From positions 6,879,476 through 6,943,475 of the forward strand of contig NC_051089.1 of assembly GCF_901709675.1 (NCBI RefSeq): a stretch of 64,000 nucleotides of DNA. The letters run 5' to 3'. The translations under genes were made by a program, and so were the position numbers. Source of the stretch: Syngnathus acus. Taxonomy: Eukaryota > Chordata > Actinopteri > Syngnathiformes > Syngnathidae. Positions 45,901 to 59,815 of this stretch are shown piece after piece. Within the stretch, counting starts at the first letter, position 1; each line of letters begins with the position of its first letter. The notes below the pieces were generated by a model. It was not told the origin of the DNA. It was given only the letters and a program-made list of their open reading frames with translations, and did no database searches.

Positions 45901-48900
45901 TGTAGTACTTTAGAGTGAGAGGATATCCAAAAGCCTTTATCTCATCATACCTTTATCGCAGGCAAAATGAAATGAAAATTTATTATGGTGCAACTAGAAC
46001 CGGAATCCATTCACAGAACAGATCCTCCAAAATGTATCATTTTTTTATGACTTGGTTTTACTGAAGTATTCGCCTCGTGTGCATATATTGTCATATTTAA
46101 AGTCAAGTGTAAAAAAATGTGATTTTTTTAACAATAGTCGCAAATGGTGTGTGTTGGCCCATAAATACTGGATGGTAGGATTCATGAATTAACTTATGTT
46201 TGTCCCTAATGAACATGTATTATATGGCTGTCGTGTGAGTGAAAGTTGCAGCATGGTGCAGAAACTCCACCCAAGCGCAATTGGACACCTCAGAAAAGAA
46301 CACCACACAAATTAATAATCTAAAACACGCGCATGCAAAGAAGTCTCTCACGGCTTTTACCTTACTGCGCTCGGTACTCTGGGGAAATTAATTACCATGC
46401 AGCATGCACATAGCGCTAATTAGGCGTCTGACAGGACGAACTTTAAAAAAATATATACATGTACTCTTGTTAAGTGCCCGCTTTTAAGCACTTGCACATT
46501 AATGCCGAAACTGAATGTCCATCCCATTTGTTATTCTCGTGCTTTTTTTTCCAGCCCCCCCCCACCCCCCAGCAACTTGTTTAATTTTTTCTTAGCTCTT
46601 TTAATTTTTTATTAAATTTCTAGTTGATTAATTGTTTCACTCTACAGCTTGAAGACTGAAAGGATGATGACGAGGCAGGCTGATGATGGTTGACTTTATA
46701 ATTCAGTGTTGGTAATGAAAGCCATTTAATGTTATTCATGAGTTTTCATAGCGTGCCAGCGTTTCAACCTTGGACCTGCCATGCACGAGACGTCAACTTC
46801 ACAGGGCATCTGAAGAGGATAGCACTAGGGGGAGAAAGGAGGGAATTGAAGAGAGGGAAAAAAAAAGATTAAAAGGGAGCGCGTTGAGAGGGAGCGTAAT
46901 GAAGGAAAAATGGCTGAAGGTGAGAGCGATGCACACCATTAGAAATGATTACAGGCTTTGGATAGAAATATGAAGTGATGCTCATCAGTTTATTTTTTTA
47001 GTAGTCTGTTATATTTGTCTTCCTGTTTTTGCTTCAGTTGTGCTTATTTACACAAACAGTCTGTCCCTAAATGATAGCCAACCTCTTATTTGTTAAGCTT
47101 TTACTCTCAGTTGGATGATTTTTTTTTAGATCTTAGAAGAGAGCTGTAATGTTTTTTATTTCTAGTAAAAGCAAACAAAAAAATTAAAAGAAAAATACAG
47201 TTCAATAAATGTAAAAAAAAATTCTGTCCTCAATGTTTCAGTGTTTAAATATTTAATTAAGAAATGGCAACTTGGAAACGTTATAAACTACTCATCTTTA
47301 CTGGTTGAGCTGATCCACTTGGACTAATTGGAAACATCAATGAATGGATGTACAGTAATCATCAATTCTGCCTTTGTTGCTAGGTTACACATTTATCTCC
47401 CTTTAATCACGTTTAACATGGGCGAATCATTGATTTTCCTCCTCGTTAAACGTGAGTGGCACCTCCTCGGCTTTTGTTCTCGCTGCGGTGTCGATTCGTG
47501 CTGACACAGCACATTTCCCTTCCCTCGGTGCAACGTGACTGTCGATGGGGTCAGACCTTTCTCTGAGGAGAGTGCTTGCTTTGGTGGAACATATTTGAGG
47601 ATTATTCTATATGTGGTTAGTTTCCCTCATTGTTTGGAGTGTTTGTAGAAACCTTTCCCCAAATAAGGTTGTGGTCAACATCAGTCTTCCTGATGGTGGG
47701 ATTTCCCGCCGCCCGCAGCGGTTTGTGATATGACCGGACGTTAAGTGTGTAACTTAAGCTAGTGGCTCTGCTGAAGTTAAGCAGAGCACCACTGAGTTTG
47801 GCTCTGGCCCGCCATCTGTTGTTATTATTGCCCCCGTGTCTCACGCTGCCGCCGTGGCTTTCTTCGACCGTGGGTGGCTTCTGTCTCTGCACGACAAGAA
47901 TAGCTGTGTTTTCAGTACCCACCTTCACCCTAGCTGAGGCCTATAAAATTGGAGATTAGAAAGGGAGGACAGGAGGAGATGGATGGAGGATGGTGATAAG
48001 TGACATTCTGTGGGGGCAGAAAATGTTGCTATTTTAGTTCCTTTTTTAGAGACTCTGGGGGCCAAATGCGGCGCCCGAGTCGAGTCCCACACTGATAGGC
48101 CCACGTAGGAAATACTAGTCATGTGACTAATACTGGCATAGAAGAATGAATAATGTTTTCCTATTATATTGTCGTTTAGACCATATGCTGTATGATAAGC
48201 CTTCACATCAAAATATGTATTTGGTTCAAGCAAACAAGACTCAGACAAGTTGTCATTCATTGTTTTTCCCCCCCAGATGATTTAATTAATGTGCTACTGT
48301 TTGGTTTACAACACCAAGATAACAAAAAACTAATGAAAATTGATAATTCCCCCTTTAATAATTGTTCCAGGGTCAAATAATGCGATGCTAGTAATTAACC
48401 TGTATTTTGTTCTTTTATCATCTTATCTGTGAGGTGACCGTATTGGATTTGTAGTTGCAAGAGCAACCAAACAAATAGCGTTTCTCATATTGTTCCACTT
48501 TGCCAGCACTGTTATCTTTCTGTGGTGCCTCCATAAATCTGAAAACCCGCAAAAAAGCCCCAAGGGAAGAAACACACATTTTTGCACAGCAGAGTTTTAG
48601 TGCAACTTTGTAAGCATTGTTTTTAATGCATTTTTTTTTTTTCTTTTTAAACTCAATGGACTTTTGTTTTTTTTAGATGTTCCATTGTTTGTAAGCATGA
48701 TATCTGTGTCGGTCTGTACTGTAGCTACATCTTACTGCAGCCTTCACACAACTCTACAAGTCAATCCTATTCCTGACACTTTGTATGACTCAGACTGTGT
48801 GCGCCAGTGTGTGTGTGCTTTTGAATGATTCTTTTCCCCAGTGCCTGTACTTGGCCCAAGGGAGTGGACAAAGACCACACTGCTCTGGATTGTTATCAGA

Positions 48901-50285
48901 CTAACAAGCATCCTGGAAAGTCCAGCAATAAAAACACATAAAAATAAGCATCAGAGTGGAGTGAGGTGGAAGCGCTTATCTCATAGATTGCTTTTAAGAT
49001 TCAAATCTGAAAGATGGCTTGGTAGAAACAGGGTGATGTTATGAACATTTTGTAGGAAATGGCCAAAAGTTAGCCGGCACAATGAGCTCTGCCAAATACA
49101 AAGATGAAGTGAATGATGAGTGATGATACGTTTATGAGTCTTGAAAACCCTCTCAGGTAACGCAATGTGGCCCGTGATCAAAATGAATTGAACGTGGATG
49201 TGTATACAACCAACGGAAAGTCTATCATCACTGTATATAATAATTATATATATATATATTTTTTCTAATCACTGTAGTGCTCGTCTCGGGATTCAGTTGA
49301 CTATAATTAGTGTATTATGTCTCTTTCTCGTGTCAAGGCATGAGACCTTGTTGCGGTGCTCCCAGTGCAAGATGGCTCGCTACTGCAACATCACCTGTCA
49401 GGTATATAAGACTCGTGTGTGCGTGAACATGTGCTCTCTGGAGTGTTTGTCGAAATTCTTCTACCACACAGAAACAAGCATGGTCTGACCATAAGAGGGA
49501 GTGCAAATGTCTGCGGAGCATCCTTCCCAGAATCCCTACCGACTCCGTCCGACTGGCTGCAAGACTCATTTTTGCTTTGGTACGCACGCCTCTGGAATGA
49601 TTTATTATATTATATTATATTATATTATATTATATTATATTATATTATATTATATTATATTATATTATATTATATTATATTATATTATATTATATTATTG
49701 CTGATCTTTATCATTAAATTGAAGAAGCATCACCACAGCTGTGCTGATCCCGGTAATATTTTGTATACTAGTTTTGTTTTAATGGACCTCCCTAACAGAT
49801 GGACGACTCTGTCAGAGGTGATCATTTTCATTTAGTTTGCAGTTCATTCCGCCGCTGTTGGCTGCTTTGTTGCTGTCATGTTTGCACTTCAACAGACGAC
49901 TCGAATGGGCCCATCTGTTCGTATAACAAAAACATCGTCCTGGGTAAAATGAAAATGGGAATATTCGGATACTGCGAAAATAAAACTGCTTTCTAACTCT
50001 TGTCTTTTAGATGAATCCAGCAAAGACCGCCAGTGAGGAGCTCTACTCTTTCCACGAACATGAATCACGTATGTTTTCCCTAAAACCTGCAAATGTCTCT
50101 GTCGGACACACCACCAATCAACTGAATTGTGTGTGTATGCAGACCTGAGCTCCATGTCCGAGCAGAAGAAACAAGGTCTGTCTCAGCTGGCATCCATGCT
50201 CGAGATGTACCTACAACAGGAAGTGCCTGAACTGACTCTGGAAATGACATCGGCCCTGCCGCAGCCCCTTGACTTGATCGCAAAG
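42936..50285 (+). CDS. smyd3: SET and MYND domain protein SMYD3, first five coding exons (partial)
   Basis: Exons 42936-43096, 49338-49401, 49472-49579, 50011-50068 and 50143-50285 give 178 codons, open at the 3' end. SMYD3 is a lysine methyltransferase acting on MAP3K2 and histones. The N-terminal SET half contains GKGNGLRA (the S-adenosylmethionine-binding loop) and SGNLLFSSEPLA. The MYND zinc finger is complete: CHRC, CSQC, YCNITC, then KQAWSDHKREC. DHKRECKCLRS and PTDSVRLAARLIFAL match SMYD3 over SMYD1 and SMYD2, and ELYSFHEHES matches human LYSFYDLES. The catalytic SET core (NHSC region) and the C-terminal helices are not in the window, because intron 5 is longer than 13.7 kb. That fits the very large SMYD3 genes of vertebrates. 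Intron 1 is 6.2 kb. Confidence 0.93.
43882..43949. repeat. imperfect (CA)n microsatellite
   Basis: CA units interrupted by CG and TG steps, seen directly inside smyd3 intron 1. Confidence 0.9.
45165..45206 (+). repeat. possible LINE 3' remnant
   Basis: The phrase ctttatcaatcccacaatgg followed by ggaaat resembles the ctttattgatcccacaatggggaaat end seen in many fish non-LTR elements. Very short and diverged. Confidence 0.35.
45437..45472 (+). pseudogene. truncated tRNA-Leu 5' half
   Basis: tggccgagcggtctaaggcg is identical to the D-arm/A-box region of vertebrate tRNA-Leu. It is followed by a tRNA-like anticodon loop, ttaagat (anticodon AAG in register), with weak CTG/CAG pairing. After about 36 nt the resemblance stops. 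There is no variable arm, T arm or B box, and an A13 run follows. Either a broken tRNA copy or the head of a tRNA-derived SINE. Confidence 0.6.
49601..49697. repeat. (ATATT)n pentanucleotide repeat in smyd3 intron 3
   Basis: About 19 near-perfect pentamers begin about 20 bp after the exon-3 donor at 49580 and fill roughly a quarter of the 431-bp intron. Confidence 0.95.
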
Positions 50286-52560
50286 GTGAGCTAAAGGCTC
50301 CATGAGTTGTTAGCTTCTGTGCGGCTTGCAAACAAAGCAACTCCCTTGTAGAAGCACCAAACAAGCCCAGTGAGAACCGCAACAGGCAACTGTTTATTGT
50401 CTTTAGTGTTCCCTGCTGAGCTTGGCTTGCACACCAACATATGTCCACGATCACGCTTGCATCTGCCATTGGATCCCTCCGCGTGTTTGTGCGTGTCTGC
50501 GTATTCCCGGCACAACCTGGGGTCTTTCCTCACTGGAATTCAAACCACATTTCATTACATGTACAAGGACGTGTTTGTCTGGCTCTGCTCAATCATCGGC
50601 AAACATGCGCGACTCTAACATTTTTACGACCGCGGGGCCATTGTAATCAACACGAGACTGTTGTACCTTCGAAATGCTTGTATGCACACGAACAATTTAA
50701 AAATTGAAAGCAGCCAGGTGAATTCAAGTGTTAGCATGAAAGCGGCGAAACGGGCAACAGGCCGCCGCAAGCTCCATGGTGTGGCTGTTCAACACTTGGA
50801 GCAATATACATTACAATTTTAATAGCTGCACGTGTTCAATTGAATACATTTTTGTTAATGTGTGAAGTAAAGCTCACAGAGCTGTCGCCGACAATATATT
50901 CGCAGCGTGTAGCCTCAACAACAAGGCATAGATTTCTACATCCTTCCCTAATTGATTGAATATCATGGAGCTTGACGGTGAACGTGCGTTTGCATAATAT
51001 CTCGGGTGAGATATGGAGTTATTGTGGATTGTGACGGCAGGAAAATACGTTGATTAAATGCGTTTCAAGATTCCGATGGGAACTGTGCCGTATTTGGTTG
51101 AGAGGGAGGTGAGGAGTGAACGGCACTGTTTAGAGAGAGAGAGGATGAAGAATGTGCATGGACAAGAAATGGCGGAGCTATTCAAAGAGCAGGAAACCAT
51201 GTCTCACAACTGGAAATGTAAAAAAAAAAAAATAAGAGGCCTGATATCCTGCTGGTGGTGGCAATTTTTCAACCATTTCTAACAGAAAATGAAAAATATT
51301 TCTTCTGCAGTGATGATCATTTCGAGGATGAGGTTTTATTCCCCAACATCACATGTAGGGAAAGAGTTATGGGACTAAGATCTCGAATAGCAGGCATTAA
51401 CTTGCATGGTCACTCACACTAATGTGGGCCTTTGACAAAAGATCTAAAATAAGGCGGTGGACATGAGACATCAGTTAGTGGTTGAAATGTTCTCACCAAA
51501 ATATATCAACACAACATTCTCAGTTTTCTTTTCATGGTGAGTGAATTCAAATGTTTACATGAAGCGCTCATAAGAAGAGTCGTTTTTACCCGTACGGCCA
51601 CTTTATTAGGGAATTGTAGGCGTAGAGGACTGCAGCCTTGCGTGTTGTTTGGAAAAATACCCAGGCAGCTTGCTTCCCGTATTTAAAAGAGGGTTTTGGT
51701 GACCGCGGAACATTTGGCAGATCACCACAAGCACAAAATGAATCACTCTTAATCAGTCTAATTGTCTGAGTCACTCCTCTGATGTCTACCCAAGTAAATA
51801 TGCTTTTTAATTACGTAAGACGCACTGACGACTGAATGTCCAAAAATGGCAACCACAAAAATTGGTTGCAAGGCATCGCAAAGTATCACAAGGGACGATG
51901 CAAGCATCGAGGGTTAGTTTTGTAATTCAATTTTAATTCATTTAATTAATTAGTTGTCCAACTACTTTTCTATGCTGGAGCCTATCCTACCGTTCAGGTA
52001 AGCGGCAGGGTCCACCTTGACCTTTTTTGTTTTCCTCAACATGTCAGTTGTGTCATGCTCAGAGAGGCCTTACGGAACTTCTTCCAGCATTTGCAAATAT
52101 TCTTTTTGCCTCTGCTTCCATGTGTATCCCCATGTGGAGAACCACCACACGCTGACGTTTGCTGGTCAGTCGTACAAATCCCACCAAGTCTCTTAGCCCC
52201 CATTGATGCATTTATCTCTCCAAGCCTCCGCGTTCTATAATCCTATTACTAAAGCTGTGAACTTTCTGCTGGTGCTGTTAGTTCAGTAACACACTTGTAT
52301 TAGACTCGCAGTGTGTACAGTGTGTATGTGAAGTCATATGCATTGTTGTGTTAAGTGTTTAAGGCTATTAATAGGCCCTTTAAGGCTATTAATATGTCAC
52401 CATGCCTCTTATTTCTCAGCATGGAGAGAAGAGCGAGTCTAAATCCTCTTTTCAGGAGTTTAGTTTTCAGTAGTAATTGCAACAATCACCACTAGATGGC
52501 AGATGTGTCTTAGTTCATACGCTAGGTCTTCAACTCTCCTATTAGTTAGCCTGGTTAGCC

Positions 52561-52618
52561 TATTTATTTATTTATTTATTTATTTATTTATTCATTCATT
52601 CATTCATTCATTCATTTA
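52561..52618. repeat. (TTTA)n-(TTCA)n compound microsatellite
   Basis: About seven TTTA units pass directly into about six TTCA units, seen directly. Confidence 0.95.
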
Positions 52619-53842
52619 TAATTCTAGGCATATTGTTTGCTTCCAACCCTTTGTTGGATTAAGATCCTGGATCTTGTATACATGCATTCAAAATGTATAA
52701 TCCAAAAATATCTCTAAAATATCTTAAACTGTCCGTATTTAAAATCCTCTGTGAAACCCCCCCCCCCACCCCCCAGTAGCACTGATGAAAAATTGTGGGC
52801 CATCATTTAAATTGCCCGTCCCCGATCAAAGTTGTACAAACAAACCTATCCACACTTTAGCTACAAACATTGATCAAAGCCTTTGGCTCATTGATTGTAG
52901 CTGTAACAAATGTTTAAATCTCGGCTGAGGTCGTAGTGCCCTTGCATATGCGGCTTTCCCGACTCTCTGGCACGACTCATTACTTTTCTGTTGCGCACTC
53001 TGACAGGCTGGCGCAGCGACTGTTCTTTACAATTGCTGATCTGCATATGCAGGACCGCTCTGTGCACCGTCCATACACATGTCTCCCATCAAATATAGAT
53101 GGAGCCTGTATTTTTCCGAAGCGCAGATTGCGGAGCTATCGCTGAAAGCCGCGTCTCGTCCTTTCCAAATAGTTAATTGTAGTGGTTGGCACAGCGCTGT
53201 AGAATTAAGTCATTAACCGACACATGCCAACACTGACACACATCTACACAGGTAGTTTGGTGATAAAGTGCCAACAATGGGATATATTGACTTCCTATGT
53301 GTGGTTACCATAGCAACTGTCCAAAAAACAATTACCTCAGGGACATTTACACGAGCTGTTTCAAATGCCAGTTTATAGTCTCGCTGTGATCCGTAATGTG
53401 CTAAGAGGGACTTGTAAATGGTGTTTGGCCACCGCATCGATCTGTTGAAGAGGAAGTCTGCTGATTATTACTTTTTTATTTTATCCTGCCCTCCCAGTAC
53501 ATCCCTTTAATATCAATTGTCATTCCTTTCTTGTTAGTCCTCACGGCACACCTTTTGGATATGTGGTAACAAACGAGGAGTTTAATATTGTATACTTGAA
53601 CTATTCACTGAGCTTAACCATGCAGGTCGTTACAGTGAGTAATGTATAACTGTCAGGGTTTTGTACCATAAAAATCATTCTTTATGCTAATGGATGCCGT
53701 CTCACCAATGGTCATATATTGCATCTCAAACACACTCTTGACGTGAAGAATGGAGTAATACAACTGCATCGTTACTGCATTTTGTAATCCCAGAAGAGTA
53801 ATGAGGGAGAGTGATTCTCTTTTGTGTGTTGGATGTTGGCAA

Positions 53843-53866
53843 TGTGTGTGTGTGTGTGTGTGTGTA
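53843..53866. repeat. (GT)n microsatellite
   Basis: About 12 GT units, seen directly. Confidence 0.9.
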
Positions 53867-55304
53867 TTTGTTGGACAAACTGCAATAAGCATTGACAGTT
53901 GAGATTTGACTGAAGAATCTTTTATTGCTTCCCTTAAGCTACGTCCCCTCATGTGACATCTGTGAGTGTACTTGGAGAGTACAAGTTTCTATGTTTATAA
54001 TTGAATCGCACATTTTTGTGTATGTATGAGGTGTTTCGAAAAAGTTCCAGGATTGGTGTCGCGAAAGATATACTTCCGTGTGAATTAAGGGGCTCATCAT
54101 TCAGTACTCTTTTGACAACTTGGGTGACATTAAGATGACTGTGATAACAGCTGTGGAGGCTCCCGGAGCAAAATCCTTCTCGTAATGGATGAAGGTGTGG
54201 CTGTTAAGGCTAGGAAAGTACGTTCGGCACTAGCGGTAATACCGCACTGCTCATGCAGCTCGCATGTCGCCACATAAAATCCGCTCACATATAAACGACT
54301 CCATGTGCTCCTAAGCAGCTCCTCCGTGTCGTCTTCTCTTTGTCTGCTTGCCGCAGCCTTTCCGCCCGACCGTCATTTATCCACGTCACTGACACGCCAT
54401 CATTTCCTTTCTCCAGGCGGGGCCGAGAGTTGGGATGGTGCGGTCTCATCTCTGACAAAGACCGATGGGAGAATGAGAAAAAGCGATTAGTACAAAATCT
54501 CTTCACGATTGTGCAGTTGATGTCTAGTTTTGATGGTTAAAATCTGTCGTGTGACAAAAGTGATCAGTGATTAGTTCACACTTTGGCTTTCAAGTCCAAA
54601 TAATAACAACCGGAGGAGTTGCTGCTGACTCATTATCAATCCATTAACATTTAGTTATAGTTTATTAATATTGTTTAAAAGCTGGAACGTCATTTTCTGC
54701 TTTGAAGGACCACTTGTATTTATTTTTTTCCAAAATACACTTCCTGCGCCGAGTCGACCCGAAATTAAAAATAGGAGATATCAAATCAGTTTACGTAGGT
54801 TCTTTGGGTGCGTCTACCGAAAAATGCCAGGCATTGTTAATAGAAGTTTATTCATGATCTTACCAACAAGGGCTTTCTAACATGTCTTAAAAACATCCAA
54901 TCCCAGTTTTCGCTGTTGTAAGCAAAGACGGCGAAACTGCATGCACAGCACAGGTAGGTGAAAGTTCACATTCACATACTCACACATTCCCTCGGGTAAG
55001 CAGCATCTTCCCAGCTAATTCTGCGTTCTCGTCTTAAAGCTTGTGCACATCTTGGTGTGGGCGTGATTCACTCTGCCGACAGATGTGGAGTTGATCTGCG
55101 AGTGTGACTTAATGTTTGTGCGGAGGAGTAATCTATTCCCTTCACAAGTATTTGCTAGCTGTTGAGCTCTTAAATAGAATGCAGACAGACTCGAACCCGA
55201 CAAATAGGAAAGTTGTCATCATTCTCTAAACAAGAACTGCAACTCATGTTCAGCTCTATTAATTACTTTTCTAAAATGCATTTTTTTATTTTTTTATGAA
55301 GAGC

Positions 55305-55415
55305 GTCACCATGGACAGTACGGTGTCACACTGTTTAGCACGTCCGCCTCACAGTTCAGAGGTGCAGTGTTCGATTCCAGTTCCAACATTCCTAGGTGGA
55401 GTTTGCATGTTCTGT
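55305..55415 (+). repeat. tRNA-like end of a fish interspersed repeat
   Basis: tagcacgtccgcctcacag, then gtgttcgattccag, then tggagtttgcatgttctg match, with substitutions, the other end of the family noted near 6.2 kb. The middle phrase resembles a Pol III B box (GGTTCGATTCC), suggesting tRNA ancestry. Non-coding and diverged. Confidence 0.5.
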
Positions 55416-58400
55416 CTTCCCTTTCTGTTCCTTTTGTTGCACAGATGTTACAATTCCCTGTAGCTATTGTCTTGCTCGACCCTTTTATGGCGCCACAGCA
55501 CTTCCTGACCCAAAATTGTACCCAGAAAGTTATTTAGTTACCCTTCACAACTTAACTGGTAAATCACTGGCCCGTATGGAACCAAACTGTTCGGTCCCAG
55601 CTAGTGTCTATACTCATGTGTCAGTGTGTGAACTTATTACAGTAATCCCCGTGTGAATATGTTAGCGCTCATCCTTATCTCGTGAACATTTCCTCGGCTT
55701 TGCCATTGTCCCTAATTAGCTCAGGCTTTACGTAATCGCTCACACTCATAGCCACACGCACGGTGGATTAGTGCTTGTCCATCATCAATTAAGTCAGACA
55801 ACACAACTGGAAGGGATTTACAGATGGGCTGCGTGAGGTCTTACAAAGAAGGAGTGAAGGTGAGAAAAAGAGAAGTTTCAGAAAAAAAAGAGTAGGAGTG
55901 AATCTGGATGTCATTCCAAAGTTCTGCAAAGTCATTTTCATCAGCAATATGCCAGGCTTGATTCTCCTGCGTTGTTGTGTTGTGTTTGGCAGCGTCGTTT
56001 CACTTAATGGGCAGATTTTGACTCCAGCTGCCACATTCACTCTCTCTCTCGTCTCATTTTGTCCTCCCACGGACTTTATCTGCATATGCTTTCTCTTGCT
56101 GCAGCATTTGCATTGATTACTGTTTTGCACTTGTTTGGATGGATGGAAACACGGATACAGGCTGATATAATACAAAATGCAAATGTTTGCTATTATGTCT
56201 GATTTCCTTAATGTTCTCCAAAGGACAGTGTCAAAAAGAGATTTCTTAGCTACATTGTGTTTACCCATACAACTCAGGTAAACAAACAGTTATGACGCTG
56301 CTTTTTATCAAGGATGCAAAACTGTTTTAGAATCATGAAAACAAAGACTAAATACATTTTGTGAAGCTCAAGAGCCTTTAAAGCAAATCACTTAACTTTT
56401 TTTTTATAAAAGTAATATTTTGTAAACTTTTCACCGTTGGCACTAAACTGACATGAATATTTTATTGACAGCTACTCTTCTACATCTTCATTATTGTAGT
56501 TCACGAGGATTGTTGAATAGCACACCCTTAAAAGCCTACTTTACTTGTTTTGAATCTAATTCCCGGCCTTGACCGAGGTCTCCACTTGACTGAGTGGGAT
56601 TTTAAATTCTTCACAGCGGGGTCTTTGACCTGAGTTGCTCATCGCAGAGGTTGCCAAGCAACCACTGGTCTTTTCAACACCGTCCATGTAAACATCATCA
56701 TAGCCTTCTGTATTCAGTTATTAACCTCTCGATAAGCATGTCAGGTTCGTGATTTCGTGCCGATGAAGATGTGAATAAAATATTATCTAATTCGCTGTTC
56801 ATGGTCAAATTCGTCAGCGGGGGTCAAATCTTTATTTGCGGATCACCGACATTCTGAGAACTGAGCCGCTTTGCGTCGTTCCTCCTACAAATTCCGGTAC
56901 TTAAAATGATGCTAGAGCATCATCAGTATCACTTGACAACATGTGTTGCATGTTATTTTTGTCCAGATTTTTTTCTGATTCTTTTTATTAGACACACAAA
57001 TCCAGAAATTACTGTTCTTCATTTTACATTAATATTCAAATGTGTAACACCATTTGTGTGATTCCCATTTACATGTTCCTGCCGTAACAGGCGCCCAATT
57101 TGGCAATACACGCCGCCACTCAGCCAAGACTACAACCAACAAGTCTGGCTCCATCCAAATGGGACGTCATCCTCAGACCAACAGCAATACATTTATCTAA
57201 TTAGTCTTATTTCATCTCATTAGTTTGATTAGCCCAAAAATCATAAACCGCAAATTTTTGTTTTATTTGAAACGTGGATGCCAAACCTGGCAATCTCGGT
57301 GTGATGACCAAAAGGTTTTACAGCTAATTTATGACGCTTTCATTTGCCTGCTTTTAGATTTGCTGCTAATTGGGTTTGTTGTTGGGTTGCAGCCAGGCCA
57401 GCTGTCGACGTTCTCTACGTGAAAGCCGAGCCTACAGATTGCTGGTTGTGTGGAGCTCGAGATGGAGTATTTATCTTTGAATCTCACTTACTGGAGCCCC
57501 GTCATTATGTTACATCACGATATCACTTTGTAGTGTCAAAACAATTTCTCATCCTAACAGCTCACTTCCTCTTCTAAGTGCACATTATGTCGCATTCCCA
57601 CGAGAAACTACGACTTTACGAACTAAAAGAAATGTCTAGGATTGTGCGTATATTTTGTCCTGAAGTTTCTCTTAATTCTCCTTTAACAGTGTATGTGTGT
57701 GAGACATCTTTTCTTGGCCCTTTTGTATCGACCCAGTCTTGCAGAGCACACTGGGTGTCGTCAGCACTTTTTCTGATCCAAAGCCAGCAGGACGAGATAG
57801 TGAGATGAATGGAGTATTGTACAGATGGATAGAAAGCCATGTCTAACCTTATTTGTGTGTGTGTGCTGGCCACAACACATTTTCTTCCTGTTTCTCTGAT
57901 GAATGAAGAATAAATTTGTTTGATGAAAGTGAACTAAACGCGGTTGGGGAAGATGAAAAGCGGAAGGACAAACACTCTAGCACCAATGTCCCTGTGGGGT
58001 GGGATATCTAACATGGTGTAATTACAGTAGGGAGCGCTTCTAATTGACTCCTGCCGCGAAGCCCCTGAGTCTGCAGTGTGTTTGTGTGAGAGGGAGCGAG
58101 ATAATCCCCCCTTGAGAGAAGATGCTTTAATAAACAACTGCTGCTTCAGTGAAAATCACATTTGTGATGCAATGCTAGTGTATCTCCGTTAGGGCGTATT
58201 TTTTTTTTTGTTTAATGAATACAAATGTTTCTTCCTGCATAGCTGTTCACGATTGTATGCGCCATTAGTCATCACATTGGGTCAATGGCTAGTTTTTCCA
58301 CATTGACTAGAGCCAAGCCTGATTTTCAGTTTTCCCCGGTTAAAGGTCAAGCAATCATTGATGCGTCCATTTGGGATTGTAGTCAACAGAAACTAATGAC

Positions 58401-59784
58401 CGTATTCCTGTTAAGCGCAACAAGCAGTGCCTTTAATACACTGGAGGAATCTGAGCAATTCCTTTAGATTAATTGAAATCAAAATTTTAAAATTCATTTT
58501 AAGAAACACCTTACTCTGACCATGTGACCAGTTGGATTAATACACATAGACTTTTTAGTTCAACACCAAATTCCTTCTGCATGTACTGTATACGTCTTGA
58601 TACGTCAAGAGTTATTATTTTGATCATTGCTTCTCCTAAAACTTTGGGTAAGGTCAATGTTCAATGCGTTGGTATGTATCAGATGGTTATGAGTATTCAA
58701 GTGCATCATCCGTGGTGTCATTTGACCATGGGCAAACCAATTTTGAAACTCATAGTGATGATCAGACTGAGACGGAACGAGCACAAGTGAGGAGCATGAC
58801 AGATGGAGAGGCAGGTGCTACCATGTATTAGTTTTTCTTTGCTTGCACATTAACACACATATAAACACTTTGTAGTGTCGTCCTTGCTGGTCAAGGGTAT
58901 CTCCTCGCTTCACAGCTACTCTTTGGTAACATTTTCTCTCTCATCAACCAAGGTCATCCTTGAGGATGAAAGGAAAAAAAGAAAATGGACCCAATTGAAG
59001 CTCATTAAATCATTTTATTTGAAGCAGGGATATAAAATTAAAAGCCCCCTTTCCCGTCTGCGTGGGCGGTTCCTCGCACTCAAGCGCTTATCTGACATCT
59101 CACAGATTAGTTTGCGATCGTTTATTCCGCACGGCAATTTTTGCTCAGCACGCCCATCCCCCACGTTCTTTAGCTCCCTTCCTCCTCCTCGTCCTTTCAT
59201 CATGCCGTGCAGAGTGCTTATTGAAGGCCTTCACCTCTCTGAAGGAATCCGCAATGAGCTGATGAAGGGTAGAGCTTGAGGGGAACAGGAGAGAATGAGA
59301 AAGATAAGTGCAGTTAGGCGATTTGCTATTGATGTTTTTTTTTTTTAAACCAGGTCCAAGCATGTCGAGCAGATACGGTAAAAACGACACAAACCGTTGC
59401 TAGTTGCTTGTTTGGCTACTGTATTCATCATTACCATATGCACAGAACAAAAAAAGTGGTCTGTTGTGGATTTGTTGACCAGCTATGGGAAATTGAGCTT
59501 CAAAAGGACTTTTCCTCATTACTCCTCATTCTTCCTCTTGTTTTTTTCCACTTGCTCCTGATTCTTGTTTCTTTTGGTAAGACTAACAGTTCCTAAGGCA
59601 ACTTCAAAATAAAACACCCGCATCCATCCGGGCAGATTTGAGCATGCTTGACACGTTCATGCGCACTTACCCCGGCATTCCTAGTGGTGTCGGGGATTAA
59701 CCTGCCGGGGCAATTGTACAGCTGCTGTGCGTGAGCTCCACTGAGCAGGGAAAAAAGGATCTTCTAGGATGTGGTCCAACCGAC

Positions 59785-59814
<30 letters not shown>
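59785..59814. repeat. (CA)n microsatellite
   Basis: About 15 CA units, seen directly. Confidence 0.95.

Positions 59815-59815
<1 letters not shown>

Larger units (their letters stand above)
43097..49337 (+). other. smyd3 intron 1
   Basis: 6.2 kb with no nested gene recognised. It contains a (CA)n stretch (43882-43949), a CA run near 44897, a C9 run near 44531, a tRNA-Leu fragment (45437) and a possible LINE tail (45165). ORFs are short and unrelated to known families. Confidence 0.7.

Noticed and set aside
46770-46973. Lys/Glu/Arg-rich ORF of 67 codons
   Set aside because: Purine-rich, A-run-containing sequence inside smyd3 intron 1 without splice structure or homology.
54024-54070. Phrase gaggtgtttcgaaaaagttcc, suggestive of a mariner end
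   Set aside because: No partner end, no TA duplication and no transposase remnant visible.
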